DNA from: Streptosporangium sp. NBC_01495
Lineage (GTDB): Bacteria > Actinomycetota > Actinomycetes > Streptosporangiales > Streptosporangiaceae
Assembly: GCF_036250735.1 (NCBI RefSeq)
Contig: NZ_CP109430.1
Location: 1 to 64,000 of the forward strand
DNA: 64,000 nucleotides
Direction: 5' to 3'
A model generated the notes under the pieces. It was not told where the DNA came from, did not search any database, and saw only the letters and a program-made list of their open reading frames with translations. Position numbers and translations under genes: made by a program. Shown here in pieces: positions 22,876 to 33,160 of the stretch. Each line of letters begins with the position of its first letter. The first letter of the stretch is position 1.

Positions 22876-23812
22876 CACCCTTGTCCCGGCCGGAGGGCGG
22901 ACCGGGAACCCCAAGCACGGCAGACCGCGAAGGGGGGCGAAGGGCGCCAGGGCCCCCAAGGCCGCGAGCCTCTGGGGTGACGCCTGGTACGACCTGCGCC
23001 GCCGCCCGCTCTTCATCGGGGCGTCCGTCCTCATCGCCGTCCTGGTCGTCATGGCGGTGGTCCCCTCGCTGTTCACCTCGGTGGACCCGTTCGACGCCAA
23101 GAGCTGCGACCTGGGCGACGCCCGGCTGGGCATGGGCGAGGCCCACTGGTTCGGCACCGACAACCTGGGCTGCGACATCTACGCCCGCACGATCTACGGC
23201 GCCCGCAACTCGATCGTGGTCGGGGTGGCCACCACCATCGTCACCGCGGTCGTGGGCGGCCTGCTCGGTCTCGTCGCGGGGTTCAGGGGCGGCGCGCTGG
23301 ACACCCTGCTCTCCCGGATCACGGAGGTCTTCTTCGCGATCCCGTCGATCCTGGGCGCGCTGCTCATCCTGGCGGTCTTCCGCACGGGCAACGTGTGGAC
23401 CGTCATGCTCGCGCTGGCCATACTGACCTGGCCGATGACGTACCGGATCATGAGGGCGGCGGTGATCACCGCCAAGAGCCAGGACTACGTGCTCGCGGCG
23501 CGGGCGCTCGGCGCCTCCGCGTCGAGGATCATGTTCCGGCACATCCTGCCGAACGCGATCGCCTCGGTGATCGTGGTCGCCACGATCAACCTGGGCTACT
23601 TCATCGCCACCGAGGCCGGTCTGTCCTTCCTCGGCGTGGGCCTGCGCTCGCCCGACATCTCCTGGGGGCTCATGATCTCCGATGCCAGGGAGCGCTTCCT
23701 GGAGGCTCCGTGGGCGCTGCTGTTCCCGGCGCTGTTCCTGAGCCTGACGGTGCTGGCCTTCATCATGCTGGGCGACGCCGTCCGCGACGCCCTCGACCCG
23801 AAGCTGCGGTAG
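22868..23812 (+). CDS. Oligopeptide ABC transporter permease, DppC/OppC type
   Basis: A 314-residue permease. A basic cytoplasmic N-terminus (GRPRRGAKGARAPK) is followed by the OppC N-terminal helix and a periplasmic loop containing HWFGTDNLGCDIYAR, a family hallmark. The EAA loop is QDYVLAARALGASASRIM. The start overlaps the preceding gene, indicating coupled translation and a matched permease heterodimer. Confidence 0.95.
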   Translation: MSDTLVPAGGRTGNPKHGRPRRGAKGARAPKAASLWGDAWYDLRRRPLFIGASVLIAVLVVMAVVPSLFTSVDPFDAKSCDLGDARLGMGEAHWFGTDNLGCDIYARTIYGARNSIVVGVATTIVTAVVGGLLGLVAGFRGGALDTLLSRITEVFFAIPSILGALLILAVFRTGNVWTVMLALAILTWPMTYRIMRAAVITAKSQDYVLAARALGASASRIMFRHILPNAIASVIVVATINLGYFIATEAGLSFLGVGLRSPDISWGLMISDARERFLEAPWALLFPALFLSLTVLAFIMLGDAVRDALDPKLR

Positions 23813-23820
23813 GGGGACCC

Positions 23821-24858
23821 GTGAAGAAGACCTCAACGCCGGTGGTGCCGTCCAGGGAGGCGCCGGGCAACGAGCCGCTGCTCGCCGTCGACGACCTGCA
23901 CGTGGAGTTCGTGACCAGGCAGGGCGTGGTCAAGGCGGTCAACGGGGTCAGCTACTCGCTGAACCCCGGGGAGACGCTCGCGGTGCTCGGCGAGTCCGGC
24001 TCGGGCAAGTCGGTGACCGCGCAGGCCATCATGGGCATTCTCGACTCCCCGCCGGCCCGCGTTCCCAGGGGCGAGATCCGCTTCCGGGGCACGAACCTGC
24101 TCGACCTGTCCGAGGAGGCCCGCACCCAGGTGCGCGGCCGGCGGATCGCGATGATCTTCCAGGACGCGCTCTCCGCGCTGAACCCGGTGTTCACCGTCGG
24201 CTCCCAGATCGGGGAGATGTTCCGGGTGCACCGGGGCGCCTCCAGGCGCGACGCCGAGAAGAAGGCGATCGAGCTGATGGACCGGGTCCGCATCCCCGCC
24301 GCCAGGCAGCGGGTGCACGACTACCCCCACCAGTTCTCCGGGGGGATGCGCCAGCGCATCATGATCGCGATGTCGATCGCGCTCGACCCCGAGGTGCTGA
24401 TCGCCGACGAGCCGACCACCGCCCTCGACGTGACGGTGCAGGCCCAGATCATGGAGCTCCTGGCCGAGTTGCGGCGCGAGAGCGACATGGGCCTGATCCT
24501 GATCACCCACGACCTCGGTGTGGTGGCCGACGTCGCCGACAAGATCGCGGTCATGTACGGCGGGCGGATCGTGGAGAACGCCCTCGTGCACGACATCTAC
24601 CGCAGGCCCGCCCACCCGTACGCCAAGGGCCTGCTCGACTCGATTCCCCGGGTCGACCAGAAGGGGCAGGAGCTGTACGCCATCAAGGGCATGCCGCCGA
24701 ACCTGCTCGACATGCCCTCGGGCTGTTCCTTCCACCCCCGCTGTCCGTACCGTCAGGACAACTGCGTCGTCGACGCCCCCCCGCTGTACGAGATCGGCCC
24801 GACGCGCGGCAGCGCGTGTCACTACTGGAGGGAGGTCCTCGATGGCAGCCACGGGTGA
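23821..24858 (+). CDS. Oligopeptide ABC transporter ATPase, DppD/OppD type
   Basis: A 345-residue ATPase. Walker A is GESGSGKS, the signature is FSGGMRQR and Walker B is [12 protein letters not shown]. The C-terminal oligopeptide-transporter domain carries [14 protein letters not shown], with the conserved cysteines that in some members bind an iron-sulfur cluster. Start is GTG after GGGGGA. Its end overlaps the next gene by 17 bp. Confidence 0.95.
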   Translation: MKKTSTPVVPSREAPGNEPLLAVDDLHVEFVTRQGVVKAVNGVSYSLNPGETLAVLGESGSGKSVTAQAIMGILDSPPARVPRGEIRFRGTNLLDLSEEARTQVRGRRIAMIFQDALSALNPVFTVGSQIGEMFRVHRGASRRDAEKKAIELMDRVRIPAARQRVHDYPHQFSGGMRQRIMIAMSIALDPEVLIADEPTTALDVTVQAQIMELLAELRRESDMGLILITHDLGVVADVADKIAVMYGGRIVENALVHDIYRRPAHPYAKGLLDSIPRVDQKGQELYAIKGMPPNLLDMPSGCSFHPRCPYRQDNCVVDAPPLYEIGPTRGSACHYWREVLDGSHG

Positions 24859-25855
24859 GCCGATCCTTGAGGTCCGCGACCTGGTCAAGCACTTCCCGCT
24901 GACCCAGGGCATCGTCCTGCGCAGGCAGATCGGCGCGATCAAGGCCGTCGACGGGGTCTCCTTCGACCTGCGCCGGGGCGAGACGCTCGGCATCGTGGGC
25001 GAGTCCGGTTGTGGCAAGTCCACGCTGGCCAAGCTCCTGATGGCGCTGGAGCGGCCGACCTCGGGCTCGGTGCGGATCAACGGCCGGGAGATCGCCGACG
25101 CCAAACGCGGCGACCTCAAGCGGGCCCGCCGCAACATCCAGATGGTCATGCAGGATCCGTACACCTCGTTGAACCCCCGGATGACCGTGGGCGACATCAT
25201 CGGCGAGCCGTTCGAGATCCACAAGGAGGTCGCCCCCAAGGGCGACCGGCGCCGCAAGGTCCAGGAGCTTCTCGAGGTGGTGGGCCTCAACCCCGACCAC
25301 ATCAACCGCTACCCGCATCAGTTCTCCGGCGGCCAGCGCCAGCGCATCGGGATCGCCCGCGGGCTGGCGCTCCAACCGGAGATCATCGTCTGCGACGAAC
25401 CTGTCTCCGCGCTGGACGTGTCGATCCAGGCGCAGGTCGTGAACCTGCTGGAGCGGCTGCAGGACGAGTTCGGCCTCGCGTACGTCTTCATCGCCCACGA
25501 CCTGTCGGTGGTCCGGCACATCTCCGACCGTGTCGGAGTGATGTATCTGGGCAAGATGGTGGAGATCGGGAAAGACACCGAGATCTACGATCGGCCCGCG
25601 CATCCCTACACCCAGGCGCTGCTGTCGGCCGTGCCGGTGCCCGACCCCGAAGGGCGCGAGCGACGCGAGCGGATCATCCTCCAGGGTGACCCGCCGTCCC
25701 CCGCCAACCCGCCGTCGGGCTGCCGGTTCCGTACGCGGTGCTGGAAGGCCCAGCCGATCTGTTCCGTCGAGGAGCCGCTGCTGCAGATCCGGCCCGGCAC
25801 CGCGCACGCGAGCGCCTGCCACTTCGCCGAGACCCACGACGTGATCCACGCGTAG
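24842..25855 (+). CDS. Oligopeptide ABC transporter ATPase, DppF/OppF type
   Basis: A 337-residue ATPase completing the five-gene importer. The N-terminus has [13 protein letters not shown] and the OppF-typical [15 protein letters not shown]. Walker A is GESGCGKST, the signature FSGGQRQR and Walker [13 protein letters not shown]. The C-terminal domain contains [14 protein letters not shown]. The ATG lies within the end of the preceding gene after GGAGG. A hairpin terminator follows about 90 bp downstream. Confidence 0.95.
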   Translation: MAATGEPILEVRDLVKHFPLTQGIVLRRQIGAIKAVDGVSFDLRRGETLGIVGESGCGKSTLAKLLMALERPTSGSVRINGREIADAKRGDLKRARRNIQMVMQDPYTSLNPRMTVGDIIGEPFEIHKEVAPKGDRRRKVQELLEVVGLNPDHINRYPHQFSGGQRQRIGIARGLALQPEIIVCDEPVSALDVSIQAQVVNLLERLQDEFGLAYVFIAHDLSVVRHISDRVGVMYLGKMVEIGKDTEIYDRPAHPYTQALLSAVPVPDPEGRERRERIILQGDPPSPANPPSGCRFRTRCWKAQPICSVEEPLLQIRPGTAHASACHFAETHDVIHA

Positions 25856-25944
25856 GAGAGCACCCGGGACGGCGGGAAGGCGAAGGCGGGAAGAGCGCGG
25901 AGCCCGGAGAGCGGACTTTCGCGGGCGGAGACCCGGAACGGCGG

Positions 25945-25984
25945 AGGGCGCGGCCTCCACATGGAGTTGTGGAGACCGCGCCCT
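25945..25984. terminator. Bidirectional hairpin terminator
   Basis: 17-bp arms 25945-25961 and 25968-25984 with one G-U position and a 6-base loop, between the convergent peptide operon and the glycine-rich gene. Confidence 0.75.
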
Positions 25985-26021
25985 GTCTGCTTTACCACTT
26001 CACCGCAGGATGTCCGTCCTG

Positions 26022-26636
26022 CTAGAGGATGTCGACGCCGACGCCGCCGATGCCGACAAGGCCGCCGATGCCGACGCCGTGGCCGGTGCCGCTGCCGCTG
26101 CTGATGATGTTGCCGCCGCCGCCGATGGTGTTGCCGCCGCGGCCGAAGAGGCCGCCGCCGAGGATGCCCCCGCCGAAGCCGCCGCCGCCGAAGCCGCCCC
26201 CGTAGACGCCGCCCCCGTACACGCCGCCGCCGAAGCCGCCGCCGTAGACGCCGCCCCCGTACACGCCGCCGCCGTAGCAGCCGGCGCCGTAGACGCCGCC
26301 CCCGTAGAGGCCGCCGCCGTACACACCGCCCCCGTAGACGCCGCCCCCGTACACGCCGCCGCAGCCGACGCCGGTGGTCACGGCCGTGGGAATGACGGTG
26401 GTGCCGTACGTGACGGTGCTGGTCGGGACGAAGGCCGGGGCGGCGCTGACGACGCCGACGCCGCAGCAGTCGGCGGCCTTCTTGGCGGCCTTGGCCTTGG
26501 CGGCGGCCTTGACGACCGACGCGGCGGTGACCTTGGTCGCGGAGCTGGTGGAGGACGTGGACGCGGACGCGGCCACGGCCGGTGCGAGGACGGCGACACC
26601 GACGCACGCGGAAGTGATGAGAAGACGACGAATCAT
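26022..26636 (-). CDS. Secreted glycine-rich protein with VYGGG repeats
   Basis: A 204-residue protein of no known function. MIRRLLITSACVGVAVLAPAVAASA is a clear signal peptide (about 24 residues, quoted in part: MIRRLLITSACVG), so the product is exported. After an Ala/Lys-rich segment comes a CC pair (DCCGVG). From about residue 92 a run of VYGGG, LYGGG and FGGG pentapeptides follows, with two further cysteines in VGCGG and AGCYGG. The glycine-rich C-terminus lacks charged residues. Composition suggests a structural or surface-assembling protein. AGGGGGA precedes the ATG. It is monocistronic and convergent with the peptide operon. Confidence 0.8.
   Translation of the reverse strand: MIRRLLITSACVGVAVLAPAVAASASTSSTSSATKVTAASVVKAAAKAKAAKKAADCCGVGVVSAAPAFVPTSTVTYGTTVIPTAVTTGVGCGGVYGGGVYGGGVYGGGLYGGGVYGAGCYGGGVYGGGVYGGGFGGGVYGGGVYGGGFGGGGFGGGILGGGLFGRGGNTIGGGGNIISSGSGTGHGVGIGGLVGIGGVGVDIL
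26170..26362. repeat. 15-bp imperfect tandem repeats encoding VYGGG
   Basis: On the plus strand units of the type ccgccgtacacgccg/ccccgtagacgccg repeat about a dozen times, encoding the pentapeptide repeats of the glycine-rich secreted protein. Such runs are prone to copy-number change. Confidence 0.75.
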
Positions 26637-27122
26637 TGTGGTTCCCCCTGGAAGGAAATCGTCGCGGCAGTGTATGGGGCCTCTGGAACGGACCGTCTGC
26701 GCGCGGCTACTCAAAGTAACGGGAGTGAGACTATCCAGCGACATGCTTTCTGGAGGGTCAAGAATGGTCAGCTTGTGGCAATGATCGCGGGATCGTGGCC
26801 GAACAAACATTGGCCGATCGCCGGTCCGATCCGCGCGCCCGACCTGCCGTACCGCCGTGAATTCCTTAAACTGCCAGGTCAGCTCGTATATCCGGCGGGG
26901 GCGGCCCCCTCGGGGATGGCGGGGCGTAACCGTCGTGGTGGAGGCCCGTCCGGGCCGGCAGGGAGAACGACGGGGCGCTATTGTCCAGGGGGAATGCGGA
27001 CACGTCACCGAAATTCCGGCATGCGTATTTCCAGCTGAAACGCCCCTTCGCTTATAACGACAATTCAGTAAACGGGATAATGTGTAGGGTGATTTCTTCT
27101 TGGGTTACGTTTGTTGTGCTTG
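26637..27122. other. Intergenic region without a supported gene
   Basis: About 490 bp upstream of the glycine-rich gene and downstream of the convergent SAM adenosyltransferase gene. Its far end (27030-27120) is unusually AT-rich and carries gataat (27075-27080) preceded 18 bp earlier by ttataa (27051-27056), promoter-like on the plus strand but with no gene behind it. Minus-strand ttgacc (26756-26761) may belong to the glycine-rich gene promoter. Confidence 0.35.
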
Positions 27123-27929
27123 TCAGGGTGAGGGAGAGAGCCGCACGTGGGCCCCGGGCGGCAGGCCCAGTCGCTGGGAGGCGTCGCCGGAGTTGACCGC
27201 CAGCGCGATGAGCCCGGCCGAGTCGGTGAAGGCCACGATCTCCCCGGGCGGTACCGCGGCGAAGGTCTCCTTGAACGGCACCGAGAGCCGCCGCCTGCCC
27301 AGCCAGACCACCAGCATGTCTCCCGACGTCACGCCCAGCGTCAACAGGTCGCCGGAGCCGATCGACAGCTGGGCGTTGCCGTGCCGGTCGATCGACAGAA
27401 CCTCCCCCTCGACGTAGTCCTCCTGCAGCACGGAGGTGGGTGAGGGCAGCGACACCAGCCGCTCCAGCGGGAGCCGCGGTCCCAGCTCGGACGGGTGGCG
27501 CCCGATCGCCAGGTGCGCCGCCACGGGGGCGAAGAGGTCGCGCCCGTGGAAGGTCGGCGAGACCGGTTTCAGGAAGAGGTCCGAGTTGGACAGCTCGTAG
27601 GCGGCGCGCGCGCCCCCGCTGGCGTGGACGGCCCACGACAGCAGCCCGTTGTCCGGGCCCAGGAACACGTGGTCGCCGGCCTCGACCGCCACGGCCCTGC
27701 GCGAGCCGCCGCCGGCGGGATCCACCACGGCGACGTGCACGCCGGGGGGAAGATAGGCGATCGTCTGGGCCAGGATCGCCGCCCCGCGCCGTACGTCCCC
27801 CGAGGGGACCAGATGGCACACGTCAATGATCCGCGACTCCGGAGAGATTCCGACGATCACGCCGTGACATGCGGCGATGTAGCCGTCTTCCAGTCCGTAG
27901 TCGGTGAGAAGGCTGATGACAGAGGTCAC
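27123..27929 (-). CDS. SAM hydroxide adenosyltransferase (DUF62 family)
   Basis: A 268-residue member of the family that includes fluorinase, but whose ordinary members hydrolyse S-adenosylmethionine to adenosine and methionine. The diagnostic Asp-Arg-His triad is visible: VVDPAGGGSRR (Asp about 68, Arg about 75-77) and PTFHGRDLFAP (His about 127). The N-terminal LLTDYGLEDGYIAACHGV is the family start. The fluorinase-specific loop is not evident, so this is expected to be a hydrolase. Cytoplasmic, monocistronic, divergent from the DUF3263 gene. Confidence 0.92.
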   Translation of the reverse strand: MTSVISLLTDYGLEDGYIAACHGVIVGISPESRIIDVCHLVPSGDVRRGAAILAQTIAYLPPGVHVAVVDPAGGGSRRAVAVEAGDHVFLGPDNGLLSWAVHASGGARAAYELSNSDLFLKPVSPTFHGRDLFAPVAAHLAIGRHPSELGPRLPLERLVSLPSPTSVLQEDYVEGEVLSIDRHGNAQLSIGSGDLLTLGVTSGDMLVVWLGRRRLSVPFKETFAAVPPGEIVAFTDSAGLIALAVNSGDASQRLGLPPGAHVRLSPSP

Positions 27930-28046
27930 ATCTGGTGACTGTACGTCTCCACATCCGTCATGAACAGCGCGAAATTCCGGACTATCCTGACTTTGGGCCG
28001 CGCGTGCGCGGTGTGATCGCCGAGTGCCCCCACGGAGGAGGAAGCA

Positions 28047-28349
28047 ATGGACACCGCGCCGAGTTCCGGTGACGGCGCTGCTCCGGAGCCCGCGCCCAGG
28101 GCTCTCACCGACAGGGAGCGCGAGCTGCTCGCCTTCGAGCGTCAGTGGTGGCGCTACGCGGGCGCCAAGGAACAGGCGGTTCGCGAGGCCTTCGACATCT
28201 CCGCGACGCGCTACTACCAGTTGCTCAGCGAGCTCATCGACCTACCGGCGGCGCTCGCCCACGATCCGATGCTGGTCAAGCGCCTGCGCAGGCTCCGCGA
28301 GACCCGCCGCCGCGACCGTGCCGCCCGAAAAATGGGCTTGCGCCGCTGA
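28047..28349 (+). CDS. DUF3263 protein
   Basis: A 100-residue actinobacterial protein. The family core LTDRERELLAFERQWWRYAG, AKEQAVREAFDISATRYYQ and ALAHDPMLVKRLRRLRETRR is intact. The central part resembles a helix-turn-helix, so DNA binding is plausible but unproven. A ribosome-binding site (GGAGGA) lies upstream. It precedes otsB by 83 bp and may be co-transcribed. Confidence 0.9.
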   Translation: MDTAPSSGDGAAPEPAPRALTDRERELLAFERQWWRYAGAKEQAVREAFDISATRYYQLLSELIDLPAALAHDPMLVKRLRRLRETRRRDRAARKMGLRR

Positions 28350-28432
28350 TCTCCGGGTACGACCGGTCCGGCAGGGTCCACGCGGGTTGAAGTGAGCATG
28401 ACGGTGAACACACTCGACAGGCTGAGGCGGGC

Positions 28433-29212
28433 ATGACGACGAACACCTCCGACGGACTGAAGGCGATCGTCGCCGACCCCGCGGGGGCGGTGATCGGGCT
28501 CGACTTCGACGGCACGCTGTCCCCGATCGTCCCCGATCCCGCGGCGGCCAGGATCCACCCCGGTGGCGCCGAGGTGCTGGCCAGGCTCGGCCGCCTGGTC
28601 GGCGCCGTGGTGATCGTGACCGGCCGCCCGGCCGCCACGGCCGTCGAGTACGGCTCCCTGGCCGGCGTGCCGGGGCTGGTCGTGCTCGGGCACTACGGCC
28701 TCGAACGCTGGGAGGCGGGCGCGCTCGCCGCACCGCCCGTCCACCCGGGCCTGGATTTCGCCAGAGCCGGGCTCGTCCCGCTGGTCGCGGGGATCGAGGG
28801 GGTCAGGATCGAGGACAAGGAGCGGTCGGTGGCCGTGCACACCCGGCAGGCGGCCGACCCGTGGGCGACGCTCGACGCGCTGCGCGAGCCGGTCACCGCG
28901 CTGGCGGCGGAGGCGGGGCTGGCGGTGGAGCCGGGCAAGTTCGTGCTGGAGCTACGCCCGCCGGGGATGGACAAGGGAGTGGCGCTGAGCGCCTTCCTGC
29001 GCGAGCGGGCCGCCAGGTCGGTGCTGTTCGCGGGGGACGACCTGGGAGATCTCGCGGCGTTCGCGGCGGTGCGGGCCTCGGGACTGCCGGGCGTGACGGT
29101 GTTCAGCGGATCGCCCGAGATCGAGGTGGAGGCCGACATCGTGGTGGACGGCCCCCCGGGGGTCCTGGAGCTCCTCACCTCGATCGCCGACGCCGTCGAG
29201 AGCGAGGCGTAG
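28433..29212 (+). CDS. otsB: Trehalose-6-phosphate phosphatase
   Basis: A 259-residue HAD-superfamily phosphatase that removes phosphate from trehalose 6-phosphate. Motif I is LDFDGTLSPI (nucleophile Asp about 25), motif II VIVTGRP, and motif IV GDDLGDLAAF. The cap-domain GHYGLERWE is typical of OtsB. It works with OtsA, encoded 2.9 kb away on the other strand, to make trehalose for osmotic and desiccation protection or as a carbon reserve. Confidence 0.95.
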   Translation: MTTNTSDGLKAIVADPAGAVIGLDFDGTLSPIVPDPAAARIHPGGAEVLARLGRLVGAVVIVTGRPAATAVEYGSLAGVPGLVVLGHYGLERWEAGALAAPPVHPGLDFARAGLVPLVAGIEGVRIEDKERSVAVHTRQAADPWATLDALREPVTALAAEAGLAVEPGKFVLELRPPGMDKGVALSAFLRERAARSVLFAGDDLGDLAAFAAVRASGLPGVTVFSGSPEIEVEADIVVDGPPGVLELLTSIADAVESEA

Positions 29213-29276
29213 GGCGGACACCCGCTCGGGCGGCTCGCCCACGCCCCTCGGGCGGGCCCGAACGCCTGGCGACCTG

Positions 29277-29418
29277 CCAGGGAACGCCCGCTCAGGCGGG
29301 TCCGAAGGCCCGGCGACACCTGCCCGGGACGCCCGCTCAGGCAGGCTTGGCGACACTCGTCCGGGAACGCCCGCTCAGGCGGGTTCGGCGACACTCGTCC
29401 GGGAGCGTCCGCTCGCGG
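29277..29418. repeat. 38-bp tandem repeats at the end of two convergent genes
   Basis: About four units of gggaacgcccgctcaggcg-ggttcggcgacactcgtcc type lie here; the clearest are at about 29324-29360 and 29361-29398. Each contains a small cccgc-tcag-gcggg hairpin. The last units encode the C-terminus of the MFS protein (SGRSRTSVAEPA). They may also serve as terminators between otsB and the MFS gene. Confidence 0.65.
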
Positions 29419-30568
29419 TGATCAGCAGCCCTGCCACGGCCAGCCCGATCAGGGCGGGGACCATGAGGAACGCCTGCTGGGTGCCGAACCCGTCGGCCAG
29501 CGCGCCCAGCAGGAACGGTCCGATCCCCACCGCCAGCCCGGCGAAGATCGAGGCCATCGCCGACGCGCGGTCTCGCCGCCCGCCGGAGGCGGCCAGCACC
29601 CGCGACAGCGCCATCGGGAAGTGCAGCGCCACCCCCAGCCCCGACACGGCCAGGCCCACGTAGGAGAACACCGGGTTCGTGCTCAGCCAGAAGATCGCCC
29701 ACCCGGCGGCCGCGACCAGGAGGGCGCCGAGGAACAGCACGGTCGGGAGCACCCGCAGGGCCAGCCACGCCCCGGCCAGCCGTCCGGCCGCCATCCCCGC
29801 GGTGAACGCCGCGACCGCGGTCGCGGCCACCGCCGCGGGCAGCCCGGTCTGGTCGGAGAAGAGCTTGGCCGCCCACAGGTTGAAGCAGAACTCCATCGCG
29901 ACGCAGCAGAACAGCACGGCCGAGGCCAGGTAGAACCGCCAGCCGAAGCGGGTCTCGCCCCCCGTGGCGGCATCGCCGGCGCCGTCCCCGGGCTCGGGGA
30001 TCCGCACGCGCCCCATGGTCAGCGCGAGCAGCACGGCCAGCACGGGGGTCACCAGCAGCGCGGCCCGCCAGCCGAAGGCGCTCTGCGCGGCGGCACTGAC
30101 CACGAACGGGACCCCGATGCCGACGATCACGCAGACGGCGTTGGCCTCGCTGATCGCCGCCGGGCCCGCGGGGCCGTGCCGGTCGTCGAGCGCGGACATG
30201 CCCGAGTACAGGGTGATCGAGGACATCCCGCTGGCGACGCCGTACCCGAGGAGGGTGATCGGGAGCGTGGTGGGGGCCGCCGCGACCATGAGCATGCCGG
30301 CGCTCATCCCGGCCATCCCGGTCCAGATGACGGCGCGGCGGCCGATCCTCCCGGTCAGCCAGGGCAGGGCGAGGCCGGTGATGATGCCGCCGACGGCCAT
30401 CGCGGTCCCGTGCAGCCCGGCGACCGCCTGGGAGACGCCCTGGTCGAGGCGGAGCAGCGGGAGCGCGGCGCTGAGACCGTACAGGTAGGTGGCGAAGACG
30501 CCGAGCTGAAGGTAGATCAGCCAGGTCGCGCGGTCGCGGATGAGCCGGACGGGCGCGATCGCGGTCAA
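29375..30568 (-). CDS. MFS transporter
   Basis: A 397-residue major facilitator with about twelve membrane helices. The N-terminal half has the motif-A-like loop GRIGRRAVIWTG between helices 2 and 3. It starts with TTG, supported by GGGGAGA six bases upstream (30575-30583 region). Substrate unknown; family members of this CynX-like type export small anions or drugs. The C-terminal codons lie in the 38-bp repeat array. It lies downstream of otsA on the same strand. Confidence 0.85.
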   Translation of the reverse strand: MTAIAPVRLIRDRATWLIYLQLGVFATYLYGLSAALPLLRLDQGVSQAVAGLHGTAMAVGGIITGLALPWLTGRIGRRAVIWTGMAGMSAGMLMVAAAPTTLPITLLGYGVASGMSSITLYSGMSALDDRHGPAGPAAISEANAVCVIVGIGVPFVVSAAAQSAFGWRAALLVTPVLAVLLALTMGRVRIPEPGDGAGDAATGGETRFGWRFYLASAVLFCCVAMEFCFNLWAAKLFSDQTGLPAAVAATAVAAFTAGMAAGRLAGAWLALRVLPTVLFLGALLVAAAGWAIFWLSTNPVFSYVGLAVSGLGVALHFPMALSRVLAASGGRRDRASAMASIFAGLAVGIGPFLLGALADGFGTQQAFLMVPALIGLAVAGLLITASGRSRTSVAEPA

Positions 30569-30653
30569 CTCGGTCTCCCCGTACGCCAGAAAAAGTGAAA
30601 TAGCCGTAAAAACTATCTCATATAGGTCTAAAGCTGCTTGGCGACCCGGGTCG

Positions 30654-32078
<1,425 letters not shown>

Positions 32079-32317
32079 GAGATCCCTTCACTGGCTAGGG
32101 ACACGCCTGTCCTGAAGGTTAACCGGCACTTCGCCAGGCTGTCCTTGCTCTTCAGGTCAATGAAAGAACGGCGTTCATCGAATTGTGTCAGCTCTTGTCA
32201 GCAGGTGAAGTGATGAGCCCCGCCGTATCACCCTTTTTGTGGCAGGCAGGAAGGGTCGCCATCCGAGATCCCGACCGTAGGATGTCCAGCGACCGTGACC
32301 GCTGATGGGGGCCCGTG

Positions 32318-32875
32318 ATGGCGCTGGACGAGACGACCGAGGACCTGGCCCGATCGGCCGCCCAGGGGGACCACCGCGCGCTCGGTGAGCTGCTGAAGCG
32401 GATCGAGCCCGCCGTGCTCAGGCACTGCGGCCGTATCCTTCCCTTCCGGCAGGACGCCGAGGAGGCCTGCCAGGACACCCTGCTCGCGGTGGCGCGCAAC
32501 ATCGGCCGCTTCGAGGGGCGGGCCCGGTTCAGCACCTGGCTGCACATCGTGACCGCCAACTGCGCCAGGACCACGTACCGCTCGCTGAAGCGCCGCGCCG
32601 CCGAGCAGAGCTCGGACGAGCTGCCGCTGCAGAAGCCGGACGTCGCCCGGGTGAGCGTGATCGCCGGGTCCCGGCTGGATCTGCTCGACGCGATGGAGGC
32701 GCTGGAGGCCGAGAAGCCGGACCTGGCCCAGGCACTGGTGCTGCGCGACATCTGCCAGCTCGACTACAACGAGGTGGCCGAGCAGCTCCGCATCCCGCTG
32801 GGCACCGCCAAGTCGCGCATCCACCAGGCGCGCAAGTACGTCCAGGGAGCCCTGGGCGACGCCTACGGCTTCTGA
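32318..32875 (+). CDS. ECF-type RNA polymerase sigma factor
   Basis: A 185-residue two-domain sigma factor. Region 2 contains DAEEACQDTLLAVARNIGRF and FSTWLHIVTANCARTTYR; region 4 contains DICQLDYNEVAEQLRIPLGT and AKSRIHQARKYV. No anti-sigma gene is adjacent, so its signal is unknown. ATG at 32318 is chosen with GGGGG upstream; a GTG three bases earlier is equally possible. It diverges from otsA. Confidence 0.92.
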   Translation: MALDETTEDLARSAAQGDHRALGELLKRIEPAVLRHCGRILPFRQDAEEACQDTLLAVARNIGRFEGRARFSTWLHIVTANCARTTYRSLKRRAAEQSSDELPLQKPDVARVSVIAGSRLDLLDAMEALEAEKPDLAQALVLRDICQLDYNEVAEQLRIPLGTAKSRIHQARKYVQGALGDAYGF

Positions 32876-33006
32876 CCGGCCGTCCGATTCCGGTTGTCCG
32901 CTGGATAACACGCTGTGTCTCGCCCAGTGAGACATGAGGTCAGGAGGGCGGCAGGGCGGGGTAGAGTGCTTAGGACCCGCGCGTCGGGTTTCCAACTGAA
33001 TATTTG

Positions 33007-33144
33007 CTCATCCAGAGGGGTGGAGGGACCGGCCCTGCGAAGCCCCGGCAACCATCCCGGTTCCAGACTCGTGATCTGACGAGGTCGGCCGGGACAGGTG
33101 CCAATTCCGGTCTGTGACCAGGGTGGTCCGCAGACGAAGATGAG
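33007..33144 (+). promoter_or_regulatory. SAM-I (S-box) riboswitch
   Basis: A clear class I SAM riboswitch. P1 is ctcatc (33007-33012) pairing with gatgag (33139-33144). The core reads cagaggggtggagggac, ggccctgcgaagccc and ggcaacc, and later ggtgccaattcc (33098-33109), all hallmark S-box segments. P3 pairs tcccgg (33055-33060) with ccggga, and P4 is the gtctg...cagac hairpin. The P1 3' strand includes the start of the gagggaaagg ribosome-binding region, so SAM binding should reduce translation of the downstream gene. No terminator is evident. It could be the SAM-IV variant, but the 3' half fits SAM-I. Confidence 0.92.
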
Positions 33145-33160
33145 GGAAAGGCCTCGCTTC

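Noticed and set aside
27123..27929. Fluorinase or chlorinase
   Set aside because: The D-R-H hydrolase triad is present and no halogenase-specific insertion is apparent.
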